A DNA stretch of 64,000 nucleotides, from assembly GCF_002994745.2 (NCBI RefSeq), contig NC_037094.1, forward strand, positions 8,478,001 through 8,542,000, read 5' to 3'. The position numbers and the translations under genes are program-made. This document shows, in pieces, positions 35,601 through 48,800 of the stretch; within the stretch, counting starts at the first letter, position 1; the number at the start of each line of letters is the position of its first letter. This DNA is from Rosa chinensis. Taxonomy: Eukaryota; Streptophyta; Magnoliopsida; Rosales; Rosaceae. The notes below the pieces were generated by a model. It saw nothing but the letters and a program-made list of their open reading frames with translations. It had not been told where the DNA came from and did not search any database.

Positions 35601-36481
35601 ATGGCTTCAACGATCTCAATGCAATCGATTCTGGGAAGCTCTGTGGATTATGGAGCAGGCAAGAACAGAGTGAACCAGATAAATGTTTCTGCTGTTCCTT
35701 ATGCTCCAAGCTATCTGCATAGGTTTCACCCATGCCATGATGATGGTACACTCCATGGCCGAGGTAATAATCTCAACCCTTTAGTCCAAGATATAACAAA
35801 TAATGTATCGTCAATACTCATATTGAAATTCTGGAAAATGTTGTCATATCATTAGGTAATAGATGCTTGAATAAACGAAGCATCACGACATTTAGTTAAT
35901 GTGTTATATGATCATCTATGTGCAGGATGGTCAGAAGGAGCAACAGACCAGTGTATATAGTACATTAGAAAGTTCACAGAAATCAGCTCCTTCATCACCT
36001 CTTCCTCCTCGATCTCCTAAGGTATCTACCTAGCTATCCAAAACCTATGTATTGATTGTATATTGTGAGCCTTAATTTGCTGGTTTTGTATATCCTTGTC
36101 ACACCTTGTCTCATTGATATTCACATGTGAATGCAGGTCAGCACAAAGTTTTCAGACGGGTTTACATTTAGTGGACCGGCGCCGGAGAGAATGAACGGCA
36201 GGCTAGCAATGGTGAGCTTTGTGGCGGCTCTAGCAGTCGAACTATCCAAGGGCCAAGATGTGTTTGCTCAGTTATCCAACGGCGGAATCCCATTGTTCCT
36301 TGGCACCAGTATTTTGCTATCAGTGGCATCTTTGATTCCATTGTTGAAGGGTGTGACTGTAGAGTCCAAATCAAAAGGGTTGATGACCTCAGATGCTGAG
36401 GTATGGAATGGAAGATTGGCCATGTTGGGGCTGGTAGCTCTGGCCTTCACCGAGTATGTGACAGGAGGGACCCTAGTGTAA
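35601..36481 (+). CDS. ELIP: Early light-induced protein (ELIP), with a frame break in exon 1
   Basis: Three exons: 35601-35763, 35926-36021 and 36137-36481. ELIPs are thylakoid-membrane relatives of light-harvesting proteins that bind chlorophyll and carotenoid and protect against excess light. Exon 3 is intact: [25 protein letters not shown] (helix 1, with the ExxNGR chlorophyll motif), a middle helix ending [12 protein letters not shown], then [27 protein letters not shown] (helix 3). Exon 2 reads DGQKEQQTS... to SPLPPRSPK in the same frame. The transit peptide starts [15 protein letters not shown] in exon 1, but at the exon end the conserved MAE before exon 2 (ATGGCCGAG, 35755-35763) lies in a different frame, because exon 1 is 163 bases. 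As read, joining the canonical sites meets a TAG after about a dozen codons. An alternative acceptor at 35968 would keep frame. Either a decayed copy or an unusual splice form. Confidence 0.75.
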
Positions 36482-37311
36482 ATTCATTAGTCATTTACAT
36501 GAAATATGAATGACAATGTCACATTTTACATACTCCTAACATCAAATATACCTAACTCTATTTCCTTGGTATCTTTGATTGAGCATAAGTTTAAGAATTC
36601 CTACATAACTCCTCAATTTTTGGTTGAAAATTTTAAAAGGATGGCAAAGACTTCGTAGATTTTTTATGCTCTAATCAAGTGAAGTACTTGGTAGAAGTCA
36701 AGCTTCAAAAACTATTTTGAATGTTTTTAAATTAATTTACTAATTAAAAGATTTTAGTTCTTACTTCTTAAAATGAAAACAAATATATTTTTTGAAAAAA
36801 AAAAAAAAACATTTTCTAGTCACTATCAAATTGTAGATGAATTGGCTTACACACATTTTTTGCCAGGTAGTACGAGTTGCAAGAACATTATAATAATTTG
36901 CCCGGCTAGTTCACCTTATTAAGGTTTTATTATTCATAGTTTTGTTTTTCAATTGACTTGTGTATCAAACTTTAAAATGTGGGAATGTATGTATAAAAAA
37001 AAGAAGGTTTTTTAGGTGCAAGTATTGTTATAAATTCAGAAAAAGTTAAAAATTACCATTCTGGTTCGTAATATATGTTCTCCAAAAACTACAAGAACTG
37101 TCTAACTTGTCTTGTTGGTTAAATTGTTATGATCATATGCCCTCATAACTCATAAGAGTGTTTGATTCAGCCCAACTTTGGTGGCCTTTTTTATTGTGTG
37201 GTAAGCTACCAATTTTTTTTTTTTTGGGTACAAAAAGCCATAATTTTCTAATTGGTTCCAAATAATTAATTTTTTGGAAAAGGAAAAATTATAAGAAAAT
37301 AATCTCCATGA
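36482..37311. other. 3' flank of ELIP and intergenic
   Basis: AT-rich, with a poly-A at 36797-36810 and a poly-T near 37213-37225. No gene recognised. Confidence 0.5.
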
Positions 37312-37529
37312 TGTTCAAGTAAACCCTAATTTGTGTTTGGCTCAAACTCTAGGTTACTTGATCTAGTGGTAATATGATTAAATTAGAAGGATCTAGATTC
37401 CTATTCGATGTACGATTACTTTCCTTGTATGATTGAGATTATATACATTGTAATCCTCTATATAAAGAGGCCCCTATTATCAATGAGAATACACAGCGAT
37501 TTCCTCTAAATTTCAGTTTCTCTACAACA
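37312..37529 (+). repeat. Copia 5' LTR
   Basis: Starts TGTTCAAG and ends TACAACA. Contains a TATATAAA box at 37459-37466 that would drive transcription of the element, followed by GAGAATACACAGCG. Confidence 0.92.
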
Positions 37530-37543
37530 CGTTATCAGCACGA
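37530..37543 (+). other. Primer-binding-like site
   Basis: CGTTATCAGCACGA directly follows the 5' LTR. The word TATCAGCACG in this place is typical of several plant Copia groups whose primer is an initiator methionine tRNA fragment. Confidence 0.6.
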
Positions 37544-38569
37544 AGCCCTAACCCTGAAACAAATAGCCAATCCCTGATTCAAGAAGCTAAAAACCTTGAA
37601 TCCGAATACAAAACCTCGAAGCATTTTTTGCCTCCACCTCACACCTTGAAGAACTCGATCCCAAGAGTCCAGAACAGGCGGCCCCACCCCAAGAACTAGC
37701 CGGAAACCCACCGAACCGGCCACCGGAAGCTCCATACAACTCGCAGCAAATATTCCACCGGTTCACCATCTTTCGGACCTCCAATTTCCACCAAATTTTG
37801 GGAGCAGAAGCCTCTTGATCTGAAGTTTCAGGAACTAGAATAAAAAGTCCAAAAACCGGTGCAAAACTTGCTGAACCAGCCTACTCAAAGTCCTGCAGAA
37901 AAACCGGCAGAAGGAAAAGAAAAAGAAAAAAAAAGGAAAGGAAGAGAAGCCCAGAAGCCCAAGACCAAGCCCACAAGGCTGAGGCCCACTGATGCAGGCC
38001 CACTGCCACATCATTAGGAGGACCCACAGCCACGTCAGCACAGGGACCCACTGACACGTCAACACCCCGGTCAACATCCAGTCAACGACTTTTCCCGCCA
38101 CTTTCCAACGACTTTTCCGGCCATTTTCAGGCAACTTTTTCCGACCACTTTTTCAGGTCAAATTTTTCGGCGACTTATTTGGAGGTATTTTTTACTAAAC
38201 GTTCCCGTTTTTTTTTAGTTTTTAAATTTAATTTCTCTTCTTTTTCGGGGACTTGCAACCTCCCTTCTTCTACCCCCCTTTCTTTATCATAGGGGAGACC
38301 AAATTAAGCCAAACTGTGGAGGTTCGTGCTCACTCTAAGCTTGGAGCTTGTAGAGTTCTCCAAACTTAGAGTTTATTGAGATAAAACGATCGACCGCAAA
38401 CATCATTGTTTCGATCTAATACAACCCCTCTTGTAATCGAATTTCTTGGAAGCGACTACGCTCAGAAATTCCTAATTTCTTAGAAGCGACTACGCTTAGA
38501 AATTTTATTTGTTTTCGTGCTAGCCTTTTTCGCTCCGAAACTAACCCTAATTTCTTGTTCTCTTTCAGG

Positions 38570-39627
38570 ATGAGTAACCTGAACGAATTGGACTTTGCTC
38601 CATTGCGAACAACTGGCTCTGAATATCACAGGTGGGTTCGTGATATCCGCCAGCATCTCAAGGTCGATGGAATCTTAGATACGATTCTCAAGCCTAACCA
38701 AGACGTGCTAACTGTTGAGCAAACTCAAGCTTTGGAAGCAAATAGAGCAGTCTTAGAGGCAAATAAGGCGAAAGCAATCATCCTAATGACTCGTCATATG
38801 GATGATTCACTCCAGTACGAGTGTATGAATGAAAAAGACCCCAGAAGGTTGTGGGTCTCACTCGAAGATAGATTTGGCAACGTCCGTGACTCCCTACTTC
38901 CTGACCTAGAAGTGAGATGGCATAGCCTCCGCTTACGTGATTTCAAGTCAGTTCTTGACTACAACTCAGAAGCACTTCATATTAAATCCTTAATGGAATT
39001 CTGTGGTAAAGAGATCACAAATGCGATGTTGATTGAGAAGACTCTCTCTACTTTCATCGTCTCTGCATTGATGGTTGCTAAGAACTATCGAATCGATGTT
39101 ACTGCAAGATGAATCACAAGGTTTTATGAGCTCATTGGAGCTATGAATGTCGCTGAAAAGCATGACAACATCCTTGTGAAGAACTATAATTCGAGATCCG
39201 TGGGAATAGAGCATATTCCGGAATCCAATTATAGTCGCGCCCCAAAGAGAGGGCGCCAAGAGCGAAACCCTAATCTTAGGAATACATTTGGACGTTCTAG
39301 TTCATATAATCGCTCTACTTGGGAAGGTAATCGCCAAAATAGGTGAACACGGAACCGAAGAGGTAAACGTGGAAAGAGAGAGGGAGGCAACGCCTCTGGC
39401 CATGTTGGTGGTACCACCAACACTAAGAGCCATCTAAATGACGCTTTCAAAGCCCCTCAATCAATGGAGTTTGAGCAAAGAGATGTATGTTCTCGATGTG
39501 GAGTGTCTGATCATTGGGCACACATTTGTAGAGCTCGTGAAGAAATTGTCACCGCTTACAAAGCATATTGTGAAGCAAGAGAAGCTCACTATATGGAACA
39601 AGAAGATCAAGAAGATGATCTAGAGTG
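38570..39627 (+). pseudogene. Copia gag (UBN2-type) with zinc knuckle, broken
   Basis: The capsid protein gene. It starts at the ATG 38570 (MSNLNELDF) and runs as a UBN2-type gag (YHRWVRDIRQHLKVDG, RRLWVSLEDRF) to a TGA at 39112, then reads on in the same region (ITRFYELIGAMNVAEKHDN) to a second stop near 39343. The knuckle follows in a shifted frame at about 39484-39525 (CSRCGVSDHWAHIC). At least two stops and one frameshift make it inactive. Confidence 0.85.
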
Positions 39628-40019
39628 AAGGGTTGAAGACTACAAATTTGGCTGGGATCAATAGATCGCCAATTCTGTTTAAGTCTTTATTTTTCCAAGA
39701 GATGTAATAGGCAATTGCCATATATTTTTTTAGTAAATGCCTATGGTTTAGCTTTTCTTCAAAATAGACTCACTCAACGTAAGTGTGATGTCTAGGAAGG
39801 TTATGAGATTAGTGGTACTTAAGCGAGCCTTGCACCTCTCTACTCACCTGGTCACATTTATTTTGGAATTACCCGAAAGAAGTTAGACGACTACCATTGT
39901 TTTGCATTAGCTATCATTTTGGATTAGATTTTGTTTAGTCAAAGAGACAATGATGTAACTCCGTTGGTTTATGAATAAAATTTCGAGTTCTTTATGACTC
40001 CATTTTGATTCTGAGCATA

Positions 40020-40261
40020 TGACTTTTGTGACTACGATGGCTGGGCCATCAGTATTAATTCAAGGACATGGAATAGCCCGAGTTCCAATTGCCAAATGAC
40101 ACCTTAATTACTGTCACAAAAACTCTCTACGCTTCTAGGGCGAATCACACTTATGAATAGCCGACGGATTCCATGCGAAAACGCATGTAGAGAACGGAAA
40201 TGAGTTTCTTTGCAATACCTCTAATGATTGCGAATAAAGGCGCATCTTAGAGAAGTTTATG
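40020..40261 (+). pseudogene. Copia protease / pre-integrase remnant
   Basis: Short, frame-broken matches to the protease-side part of Copia pol (GPSVLIQGHGIARVPIA-like) run to the point where the 3.4 kb insertion begins. The reading resumes after the insertion at 43711. Confidence 0.5.
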
Positions 40262-43200
40262 TGACAGGACCCGCCCCGAATTTCACCCTGAAATCCGAGG
40301 TGGCCCTGTGGGGCCCACCTTAGGGATAACTCTACCAAAAATTCGGCAGAGTCACCTCTAAAATGGACTACCCAAAACCTGTAAAACACACAAAACACTA
40401 CAAGCAAACCAACCTTATACTCCTGGAGCCACCCTGCTCCCAATTACCAACAACTCCACTTTCACAAAACACAAAACTCAAAAATACTAATCCCAAAGAT
40501 TAAGCAGAGCAATACTACTATACACAGGGATATAACAGAAGAGTAAAGGATCAAGTGATCCTACACTGCGGAAGTAGTGACAACTATGCCTCAAATGTCA
40601 TGTACGTCCGACCTCCACTAATTCGCCTGCAAACTGGGCATTAGAAACTGAAAAGCCCAGGGGAAAGTAGACGAAAAACGTTAGCGTGAGTGGACAAAAA
40701 TAAACAATTTAAAGGAAAAAGGATTTTCATACTTTCCCACATTTATTCTCTTTAATAACCGATGCATGCAACAATTAGAAAAATACATTTAGCTTTAAAT
40801 CCAAGAATTCCAAAACGATAAATCGACTAGCTTCGCTAGTCACACATTCGAAAACTATATCGTAAAACCGAAATCTCATTTCTCAAGAAAATAAGACCAG
40901 CCCCGCTGGCTACAGTGAAAATCGGACTAGCCCCGCTAGTCAAGCAACGATAAAATATGGGGAAGAAGTTTCACCATACAAAAGAAGGGAGCCTTATTGG
41001 CTCGGGTCGGAGTGTCCCACACTCTAGAGCATCCCATGCTCTCCTCTACTCGCCTACGAACACATAGTAAGTAGGGAGGAGTACTAATAGGCTAGCCAGT
41101 AATATAATATATATGGGGAAATTACTGGTCACTCCCTGTACTTTTAGGGCGTCGACAGTTCAGTCCCTGCTATCCTAATTTCGACAAGTTACTCCTCAGA
41201 CTTTCAAATCTCACACAATTTGGTCCAAAATGACTATTTTGCCCCTGACTTCCTCTTTTTATTTATGTTTTCTCTCCTCTCCCCTCATTTCTTCTAAAAT
41301 TCATAATTAATTCATAAAAACTCCGATTTTTGCGTTCCATATGTGTACGAGATCGTATCGATGAACTCTACAACTTTTATGAAGGAAGTTTTTCCAAATT
41401 TTGTATGTATAAACAGTCAATTTTCACGACCCCCTCCCCTCCCCCCCCCCCAACCACAAAATAATACACACACACAACCCAAGAAATATCAAATATTTGA
41501 ATTATGAATATTGAGACTATTTCATAAGTAGTTGTAAGAGAAATTCGGTTTCGTATCGATTTTATTTTCGAAACGAACGTTATTTAGGGGGGGGTCGTGA
41601 AAATTGACTTTTTATACATACAAAATTTGGAAAAACTTTCTTCATAAAAATTTTAGAGATCATCGATACGATCTTGTACATATATGGAACGAAAATATCG
41701 GAGTTCGTATGAATTAATTATGAATTTTAGAAGAAAGGAGGGGAGATGAGAGAAAAATAAAAAACAAAAAGTGGAAGGGAGGGGCAAAATAGTCATTTTG
41801 GACCAAATTGTGTGAGATTTGAAAGTCTGAGGAGTAACTTGTCGAAATTAGGATAGTAGGGACTGAACTGTCGACACCCCAAAAGTACAGGGAGTAACCA
41901 GTAATTTTCCCAATATATATATATAACGACCCTGGGTATGGTGGTTAAAAACCGATAAATCAATAAAGCTTCCCCATGTCCCACGTATAAAGACAACACG
42001 GGTACGATTCCCAACCGTACCCGGAAATACTCAAAGAGTCGTATACATTAACAGCGTGTCCCACACGCTAAAGAAATAAGTAGATTGTCAATGAGGCATT
42101 CCCAATGCCAAAAATTGAATAAATAAATAAGAATTTATTCCATCGAAATCCCATTTCGAAAATCTATCAGAAATCTCAAATCGACGATTATAAAGATAAT
42201 ATAAACAGTATAAATCTCGAAAATCACATCGAAAATCAATTCGTCGAAAATCAACATCATTTATAATTTCGAATCCGAGCATAACAACTTCATAACCAAA
42301 ACTCACAACCGGTATAAAACATAAATACTTCATGAGAATCATTATTTAAAAGCAAATCCATGAGATCATTTGCAATCAACTTTATATGCTCGGAAAATAA
42401 TATGTTGATAAAATAGAACAAGCTTTAATAAATAAATGCATGCATCACTTATTTAAAACAAACGTCCACTCACAGTACTATTGGCAACCACGCAAACGAG
42501 TTCCTTCATCTAACCGTAGCTCGCGACATTGCCCTGTACACAATTATATTTCCGTAAACGGCAATCCGATAAAATAATTACGAACTTAAACGAAATCCGA
42601 AAATCCCTATCTCCAATACTTCTCAAATTCAACCCAAATCTCTTCCACAATTCCAATTCCTCAATTTACATATTCCATAATGAAAACGAGGGAAATCCGA
42701 CGGCCGGATTTCCCATAATTCCACCACAAAACTCCAAACTTCGAAAATTCACAAACAATTCCAAACTCCTCCAAAATTCACCAAACTTCACATATAAGCT
42801 CTATAATAATTATAGAATTTAACTAGCTAAAAATTGAAATTTATAAACTACTCTAGCCGCCGCTACCGCCGCCCACAGTGGCGGCGCCGCCGCCACCATC
42901 TCCGATGGCCACCAAAATTTGACAGTAGCACCTTCTCAACACACTGATTCAACTTCTCAACTACAACATTCCCAAATAACAATTAAAAATGGCCGAAATC
43001 GATCAATGAACATAAACCCAGAAATCCTCAAGAACCCTAGAATTTCAATTCGTCGATTCGGCATCTACACAACAAATCGTGATACAAGGCCATAGGGGAG
43101 ATGATCAGTGATGAAAACCGAACCTTCGACGCCGGAATGAGGACCGGAGGTGGCCGGAATTGCCGGAAATCGGCAAAAACTTCAAACTGCAGCCGGAGGA

Positions 43201-43710
43201 GTTTTTCCTTCGATCCGTGGTTTTCCGGCCAAATCGTGGAAAACCAAGGTTGCTAGGGTGCTCGGAGGGAGGAGGCGCTCCTCTGGTGACCGGTGGCACG
43301 CCGGTTGGTGGCCGGAATCGCCGGAAATCGGAGGGAGAGGGAAAATGGTCGAACCGGAGAAGAGAGAGGTCGGGGGAGAGGAGAGAGAAAGAGCTGGGGT
43401 GCGTTTCCGGAAATGGAAACCTACCCGGGGTAAATTTCTATTTTAATCAAAAATTACCATGAACAGTAACTTCACATTTTTGGCCATAACTCTCGCATAC
43501 GAAGTCCGATTTTTACGTACCACATATGCACGCGCTCGGTTTAACGTCCTCTACAACTTCCATGAAGAACATTTTCTCAAATTTTGACCCGAACAAAAAG
43601 TCAACTTTTAGGACCACTAAAAGTATCGAAACAAAGTAAAAAGTGAAAGTAAAGGTCGTTTACTGTCCAAATGACTAGTAAACAGGTGAATTTAGGTTCG
43701 GGACGTTACA
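40262..43710 (+). mobile_element. 3.4 kb LTR-like insertion in the Copia pol region
   Basis: Begins TGACAGGACCCGCCCCGAAT and ends GGGACGTTACA, so it has TG...CA ends, and TTATG is duplicated on both sides (40257-40261, 43711-43715). It carries no recognised retroviral-type gene. The GC-rich part at 42840-43400 has repeated CCGGAATYGCCGGAAATCGG words. The composition and ends fit a very long solo LTR, or a non-coding LTR element. It interrupts pol exactly between the protease side and the pre-integrase domain. A foldback element is nested in it at 41114-41912; without that it would be about 2.65 kb. Confidence 0.75.
41114..41912. mobile_element. Foldback (long inverted repeat) element, ~800 bp
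   Basis: Two arms of about 330 bases, roughly 41114-41447 and 41590-41912, are reverse complements of each other at high identity, around a spacer of about 140 bases. The outer ends are TGGGGAAATTACTGG and CCAGTAATTTTCCCA; the inner ends near the spacer are C-rich (41430-41450) and G-rich (about 41588-41595). Flanks are TA-rich (ATATAT on both sides), so a target duplication cannot be measured. No coding capacity. A transcript through it would form a very long hairpin. Confidence 0.85.
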
Positions 43711-45542
43711 TTATGTGTCTCTCTAGTGGATTTTATGTCACTATTCGAGCTATTAAATCCAATAAAGTTACGAGAGAAGATCTCTTGGATTTAGACACAT
43801 ATTGGTTTTGTCACGACAGGGTAGGTTATCCTGGTCATGATATGATGATCCGTCTACTAAAGACTTCACATGGACATCATTTCTTTCTAGCGAAATGAAG
43901 CATGAATCAAAAGTTGATTTCTGGACTAAGTGTGACAGACGCAGCTACATAGGGCACCGCCTCTATCCACCACTAGCCTAGGGCTGGCGCAGTCCCTATC
44001 CATAACGCCATGGATAGCGTCCATCATGGTGATGGCGCCCCAGGTGATGTTGCAATCACTAACTTGCTTCAAATAGCGTTTTAGACACTCAAGCCTAACT
44101 AAAATACTCATTGGTTGCTTCTAAAGCCTCTCGCTCGTTTTACAAAGCCCGTTCCTTAGGGAAATTAGGACTAAGACAGTCTTATGCAAAGGAAATGAAC
44201 ATACTCATTTTGTTCTTACATAGAATCCATGGGGATTCTGTGGATTGATTCAACCAACTTGCGGACGCTTAAATATTTCATGATGTTGGTTGACACGCAA
44301 ACACGCTGGTCAGGTGTTGTGCCATTGTCCACCTATAAATGCTGCTTATGCTACACTCCTAGCACATATCATATGACAACGGGCTCACTCCTCATATCAT
44401 CCTATTCAGTCAATTTGGATTTGACTATGCTAGAGAGTTTACATCGAAAGACTTTCAATGGATATTGCAATGGGACTGATGTTGGACATCATATTCCCAT
44501 GTACACAACCAAATGGTCTTCAGGAAACGACTACAATGATAGTCCGGACATTGGTAATGCTCACCAATCTCCTTATATCCGCTTGGGGTGATGCGATATC
44601 TCATGCAGCTTTGCTAATTAGTCTACGACCCACTGCCACTCAATGTACCTTTGCGTTACAGCTAGTGACTGGGTCAAGTATCGTACTTACGCATATTTGA
44701 GTGAGCCATTTATATGCCAATTGCACAGCCACATCACTCTATGATGGGTCCTTATAGACGAATGGGCAACTACGTTGGATTTGAGACTCCAACAATCGTC
44801 CTCCACTTAATGCCCCTGCAAGGCGATCTCATTACTGCTAGATTTGCGGGTTGTCACTTTGATGAGACAGTCTTCCCGTCGTTAGGGGGAGATAAGAACA
44901 CGGATGTTCAGCAGGAACGACAGGAATTGTCGTGGCCTGTCCCCACTATGTCTCATCTCGATCCCTGTTAAAGTGACGAGATCACACAAATATGCTGCAA
45001 ACAAGCTTGCAAGGAAGGACGTCCCTACGAGAGGACGTAGCGCCACCCTACACGGAAGTATGCATGGCGCTAATGCCAAAGAGAGTGACACTCTGGCGTT
45101 ACAGGTTATGGCCCCAGCTAGGATGCGTGGGAGGCCCGTAGGTTCGAAGGACACTTGGGCACATTCCAATCATTTGATCATCAAGACTCAAAATCCGTCT
45201 CATGAGAATCTTTCGGGTTAGGGTTATCATTGGGGGACGCCTCAACGTCAGAACCTATTCTCGAGAATATAGAGCTCTATGAAACTTACACTAGTGTATA
45301 TGAGACGTGGGATAAAAACTCCATCATAATTGATGATGTAGTTGCGCATTTCGTTGCACATGAGTTTGTTGAGTCAGATGATATCGAACCACTCTCTGTT
45401 GATGAATGAATGCCAACGTAGAGAAATTTAGCCTAAATGGAAAGATGTGATCCAGGTTAAGATGGATTCTCTAATGAAGATGAAGGTTTTTGAGCCAGTG
45501 ATGCCAACACCTCCTAACATAAAACCTATTGACTAATGGGTC
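43711..45542 (+). pseudogene. Copia pre-integrase, integrase and start of reverse transcriptase, broken
   Basis: After the insertion the pol sequence resumes with a GAG-pre-integrase segment (HDRVGYPGHDMMIRLLKTSHGH, about 43816-43881). Integrase-like fragments follow to about 44960 in several frames, then a linker with PTMSHLDP and TRGRSATLHG, and the reverse transcriptase start near 45430 (WKDVIQVKMDSLMKMKVFEPV) that stops at 45542 where the hAT element begins. The stretch 44926-45532 is also found at 63397-64000. Confidence 0.7.
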
Positions 45543-45819
45543 CAGGGGCGGAACCAAGATTTGATCTTTGGTCCATACATGAAGTAATGATCATATAACT
45601 GAATTATTAAGTTCGATTAATAATAATAATAAAAACAGTATGACAATAATTTAAAAATCTTATTCAATAGAATTCGTAAGCAATAAGCCAACAATCAAGA
45701 AAAAATAAAACAATAATTCCATTGACTCAAAACATAACTTGACGTTCTTGCATGTCTTGAAAGTCATCTATTATTGAGTCGATGGTAAATTTTTCTGCAA
45801 TTTCTTTCTCAATGTACAT

Positions 45820-48800
45820 CAATTACGAGTCTGTAAGAAAGTCATTCTCCATTCGGTTATGAAGCCTTGTTTTGACAATATGCATAGCAGAAAATGATCG
45901 CTCTGTAGTTGCTGTAGACACTGGAAGAGTAAGCACAAGCACAATCACTCTATAAACAAGTGGATACCTTGTTGATCTTCTAGTTCTTACTAACCACTGA
46001 GATAAATCAGACATAGTTGAAATACTTTTGAACTCTTGATCTTGAACTACATCATACTCAAAAAATTCAAGGTGTTTCTTGAGTTGTAGTTTCTCATGAT
46101 CTGCAAAGTCATGTGGATAGAATTTTTATGCCAACTGACATACTGATATGAGCATTTTAATGCGGTATTTTAATAGTTAATTCCTCACATTTTGCTTAGT
46201 TAATTCCTTAACGAATCGATTTTTAACTCAATTTCTATTTTTTAGGTACATTGGAGTAGATGATGATGAAATGAGCTGTTTGGCCCTAAAATGAGCATTT
46301 TGGCCTGAGAAAGCGAGCTAGACAAGAAATGAGGAGTGGCAGACTAACCATCCGAACTTCAAATGAGTTGAAACTTTCCAGATCCATTCTAGACACCCAA
46401 AGGATCATTTCTTATGAAGAGTGCCAGAGAAAAATATGAGTGGAAGGCCTTCAAACAATCAGCCCAATTCTCTACAGAAGCAAAACCGGAAAACTGGACC
46501 TGTAAGAGGTCCAGCAGCATTTCCGGCCCAACCACATGGCAAGAAATTCTGAAATTTTACCACAGTAATCTACACTCATAGAGGAAAATTTCATATGAAG
46601 AAGTCGAAGGCATATAATGAAGTCTTGTTGGAGAAATAATTGAAGGAATAAAGGGGCAGAAACTGACTTGAAAACAGCTCAACACCACATATTCATGTTT
46701 CCCACCCACATGAAGAAAGCATTTCTTTCTCCTTGGATACATTTTTCTACTCTAAAAGATCATCATCACTTCCACATTTCTTCACCTTCATGCTTTGCTT
46801 TCATCATTACCTCATCTTTTACATATTTTACAAACCACTCTCATACTCCACTTTCATTATTTTTCTTCATCTCATCATTTCACTCTTCTTTTTCCTCCCT
46901 ATAAATACACTTCTCCTCTCACTCTCAAATCATCTTCCTTCATCCATCTCATCTTCTTTGTCTCTCCATTTCCTTTCCATTTTCTCTCCATCCTCTAGTG
47001 CATTCAACGTTTCAAGCAAGGGAGAAGAAGAAGAAGAAGGAGCCGTGAGCATCATCATCCATCCTCCACCTTGAAGCTTGCTTTCGAGATTCAAGAATCC
47101 ATAACGTTTCATCCTTCATCCCCATCTCCATCTCACGGTGTAATTCAACCTCTTTCTTTGTAATCTTGCTTAGTTTCGTGAGAATTGTTTTTAGTTAACA
47201 TTTATGTTTGAACAAGGTTTATATTCTGAAATTTTATGATTGAATAAAGAATTTCGATTCTTATGTTGTGATTCCAAAGTTGCTTATGTGTGATTGTTCG
47301 ATTGAATTTGCTTGATAGAAAACTTTTATATGTTTATCTTATTTGGGTCGACACTTATAGGATTTGCATGTAATTGGTGCTAGGTTTAAGAACATGAAAT
47401 CGACTTTTCGTTTTGTGTAAACTTGAATCAAAGTAGTAAAGGTTTTGGACAAAAATCGAATTCAATTGAAGAGGATTGCAATTAGGTGAACTTATTCATA
47501 CTAAGTTGTACACTTGAGTTGATAACCTTTCTCTATGTGTAATGCATTAAACATGACATGATTGACTAGCTTTCTAGGGTTTGATTGCATGTTTAATAGG
47601 ATTAATCTAGGTGCTTTCGCTTAGATTAATTAGCATTGAAAAGTAAAATATGGGAAATCGTTTGCTTTCGAATGTTTCACATGATCAACTCCTTTCACAT
47701 GACTTGGAAGAACAATGTAGGGTTAATTCGAATTCAATGATAAACTTGATTTTGATCTTTGTTCCTTGCGTTCCACCCTTGTATATATGTTTTTACATTT
47801 TCTTTATTTTATTTATTTTAATTTTAATTTTAAGAATCCTAATCCCCCCCCTTATTTGTGTTTACTTGTATATATTTATTCTTTATTTTATTTTTGTAAA
47901 TAATACTTTATTATTTTAATTCTTTATTTGTTTATACAATTGTATATATTTATATTCTTTATTTTATTTTTGTAAATAATACTTTTCTTTATTTGTTACA
48001 CAATTACAGGTGTACCCTCAATCCCCGGAATAGAACGATCCCTATTTACTTATATTACTAACGATATTTCAGGGTTAAATTGTGCGCTTCCCAGAAGCGC
48101 ATCACATACATCATCAATCTTGAAACACTTACTTATTTCTCTAGGATCCAAAGCTGAACTAAGAATAAGTAGCTCTACAACATGCTCGTTAAACCGATTA
48201 TTCAATTCTTGCAATTGAGAATCTATGACAGCATAAAATATATCTACCTTGTAATAATGCTGAACTGTCCAGTCATTTTGTTGGTGACGAGCTCGACCTC
48301 CTCTTCCAACATAACGAGCATTCATATTTGGGATATCTATGTTACGTGCCTCACAAAAAGAATTTACCTTGGCAAATAAAGTATCCCATCAATCATCTCT
48401 CAATTTTTGAATGAATGCTTTAGTAGAGGAAACAATATTCATGGCATTCAAAATGTCTTGAGATTGACTTTGCAGAGCTAGACAAAGTTCATTAGTATTC
48501 CCCATAATTTTTTCCATGAGATGTAAGATGAAGACAAATTGATACGATGTCATTGATTCATAAGCAGAATCTGCATCTCCTGCTTGAGGACTCTTCCCTT
48601 CCTTAATTATGTTCATAAGAACCTGACAAGTTGGGCTAAACCTTTGTCTCAAACTAGAAATAGATCTAAAGTGCGAACTCCAACGAGTATCTCCAGCACG
48701 CTGCAAGGTTCCAATTTGGTTAAGTCCTCTTCCAGTCTCGAGTTCATCAATTGAAGTCAAATATGCAATCTCTTCTGCTTGAGCACTTTGAAATTCATCA

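Noticed and set aside
46557..47112. Ser/Leu/Phe-rich frames within 46.6-47.1 kb
   Set aside because: They are inside the solo LTR and reflect CT-rich sequence.
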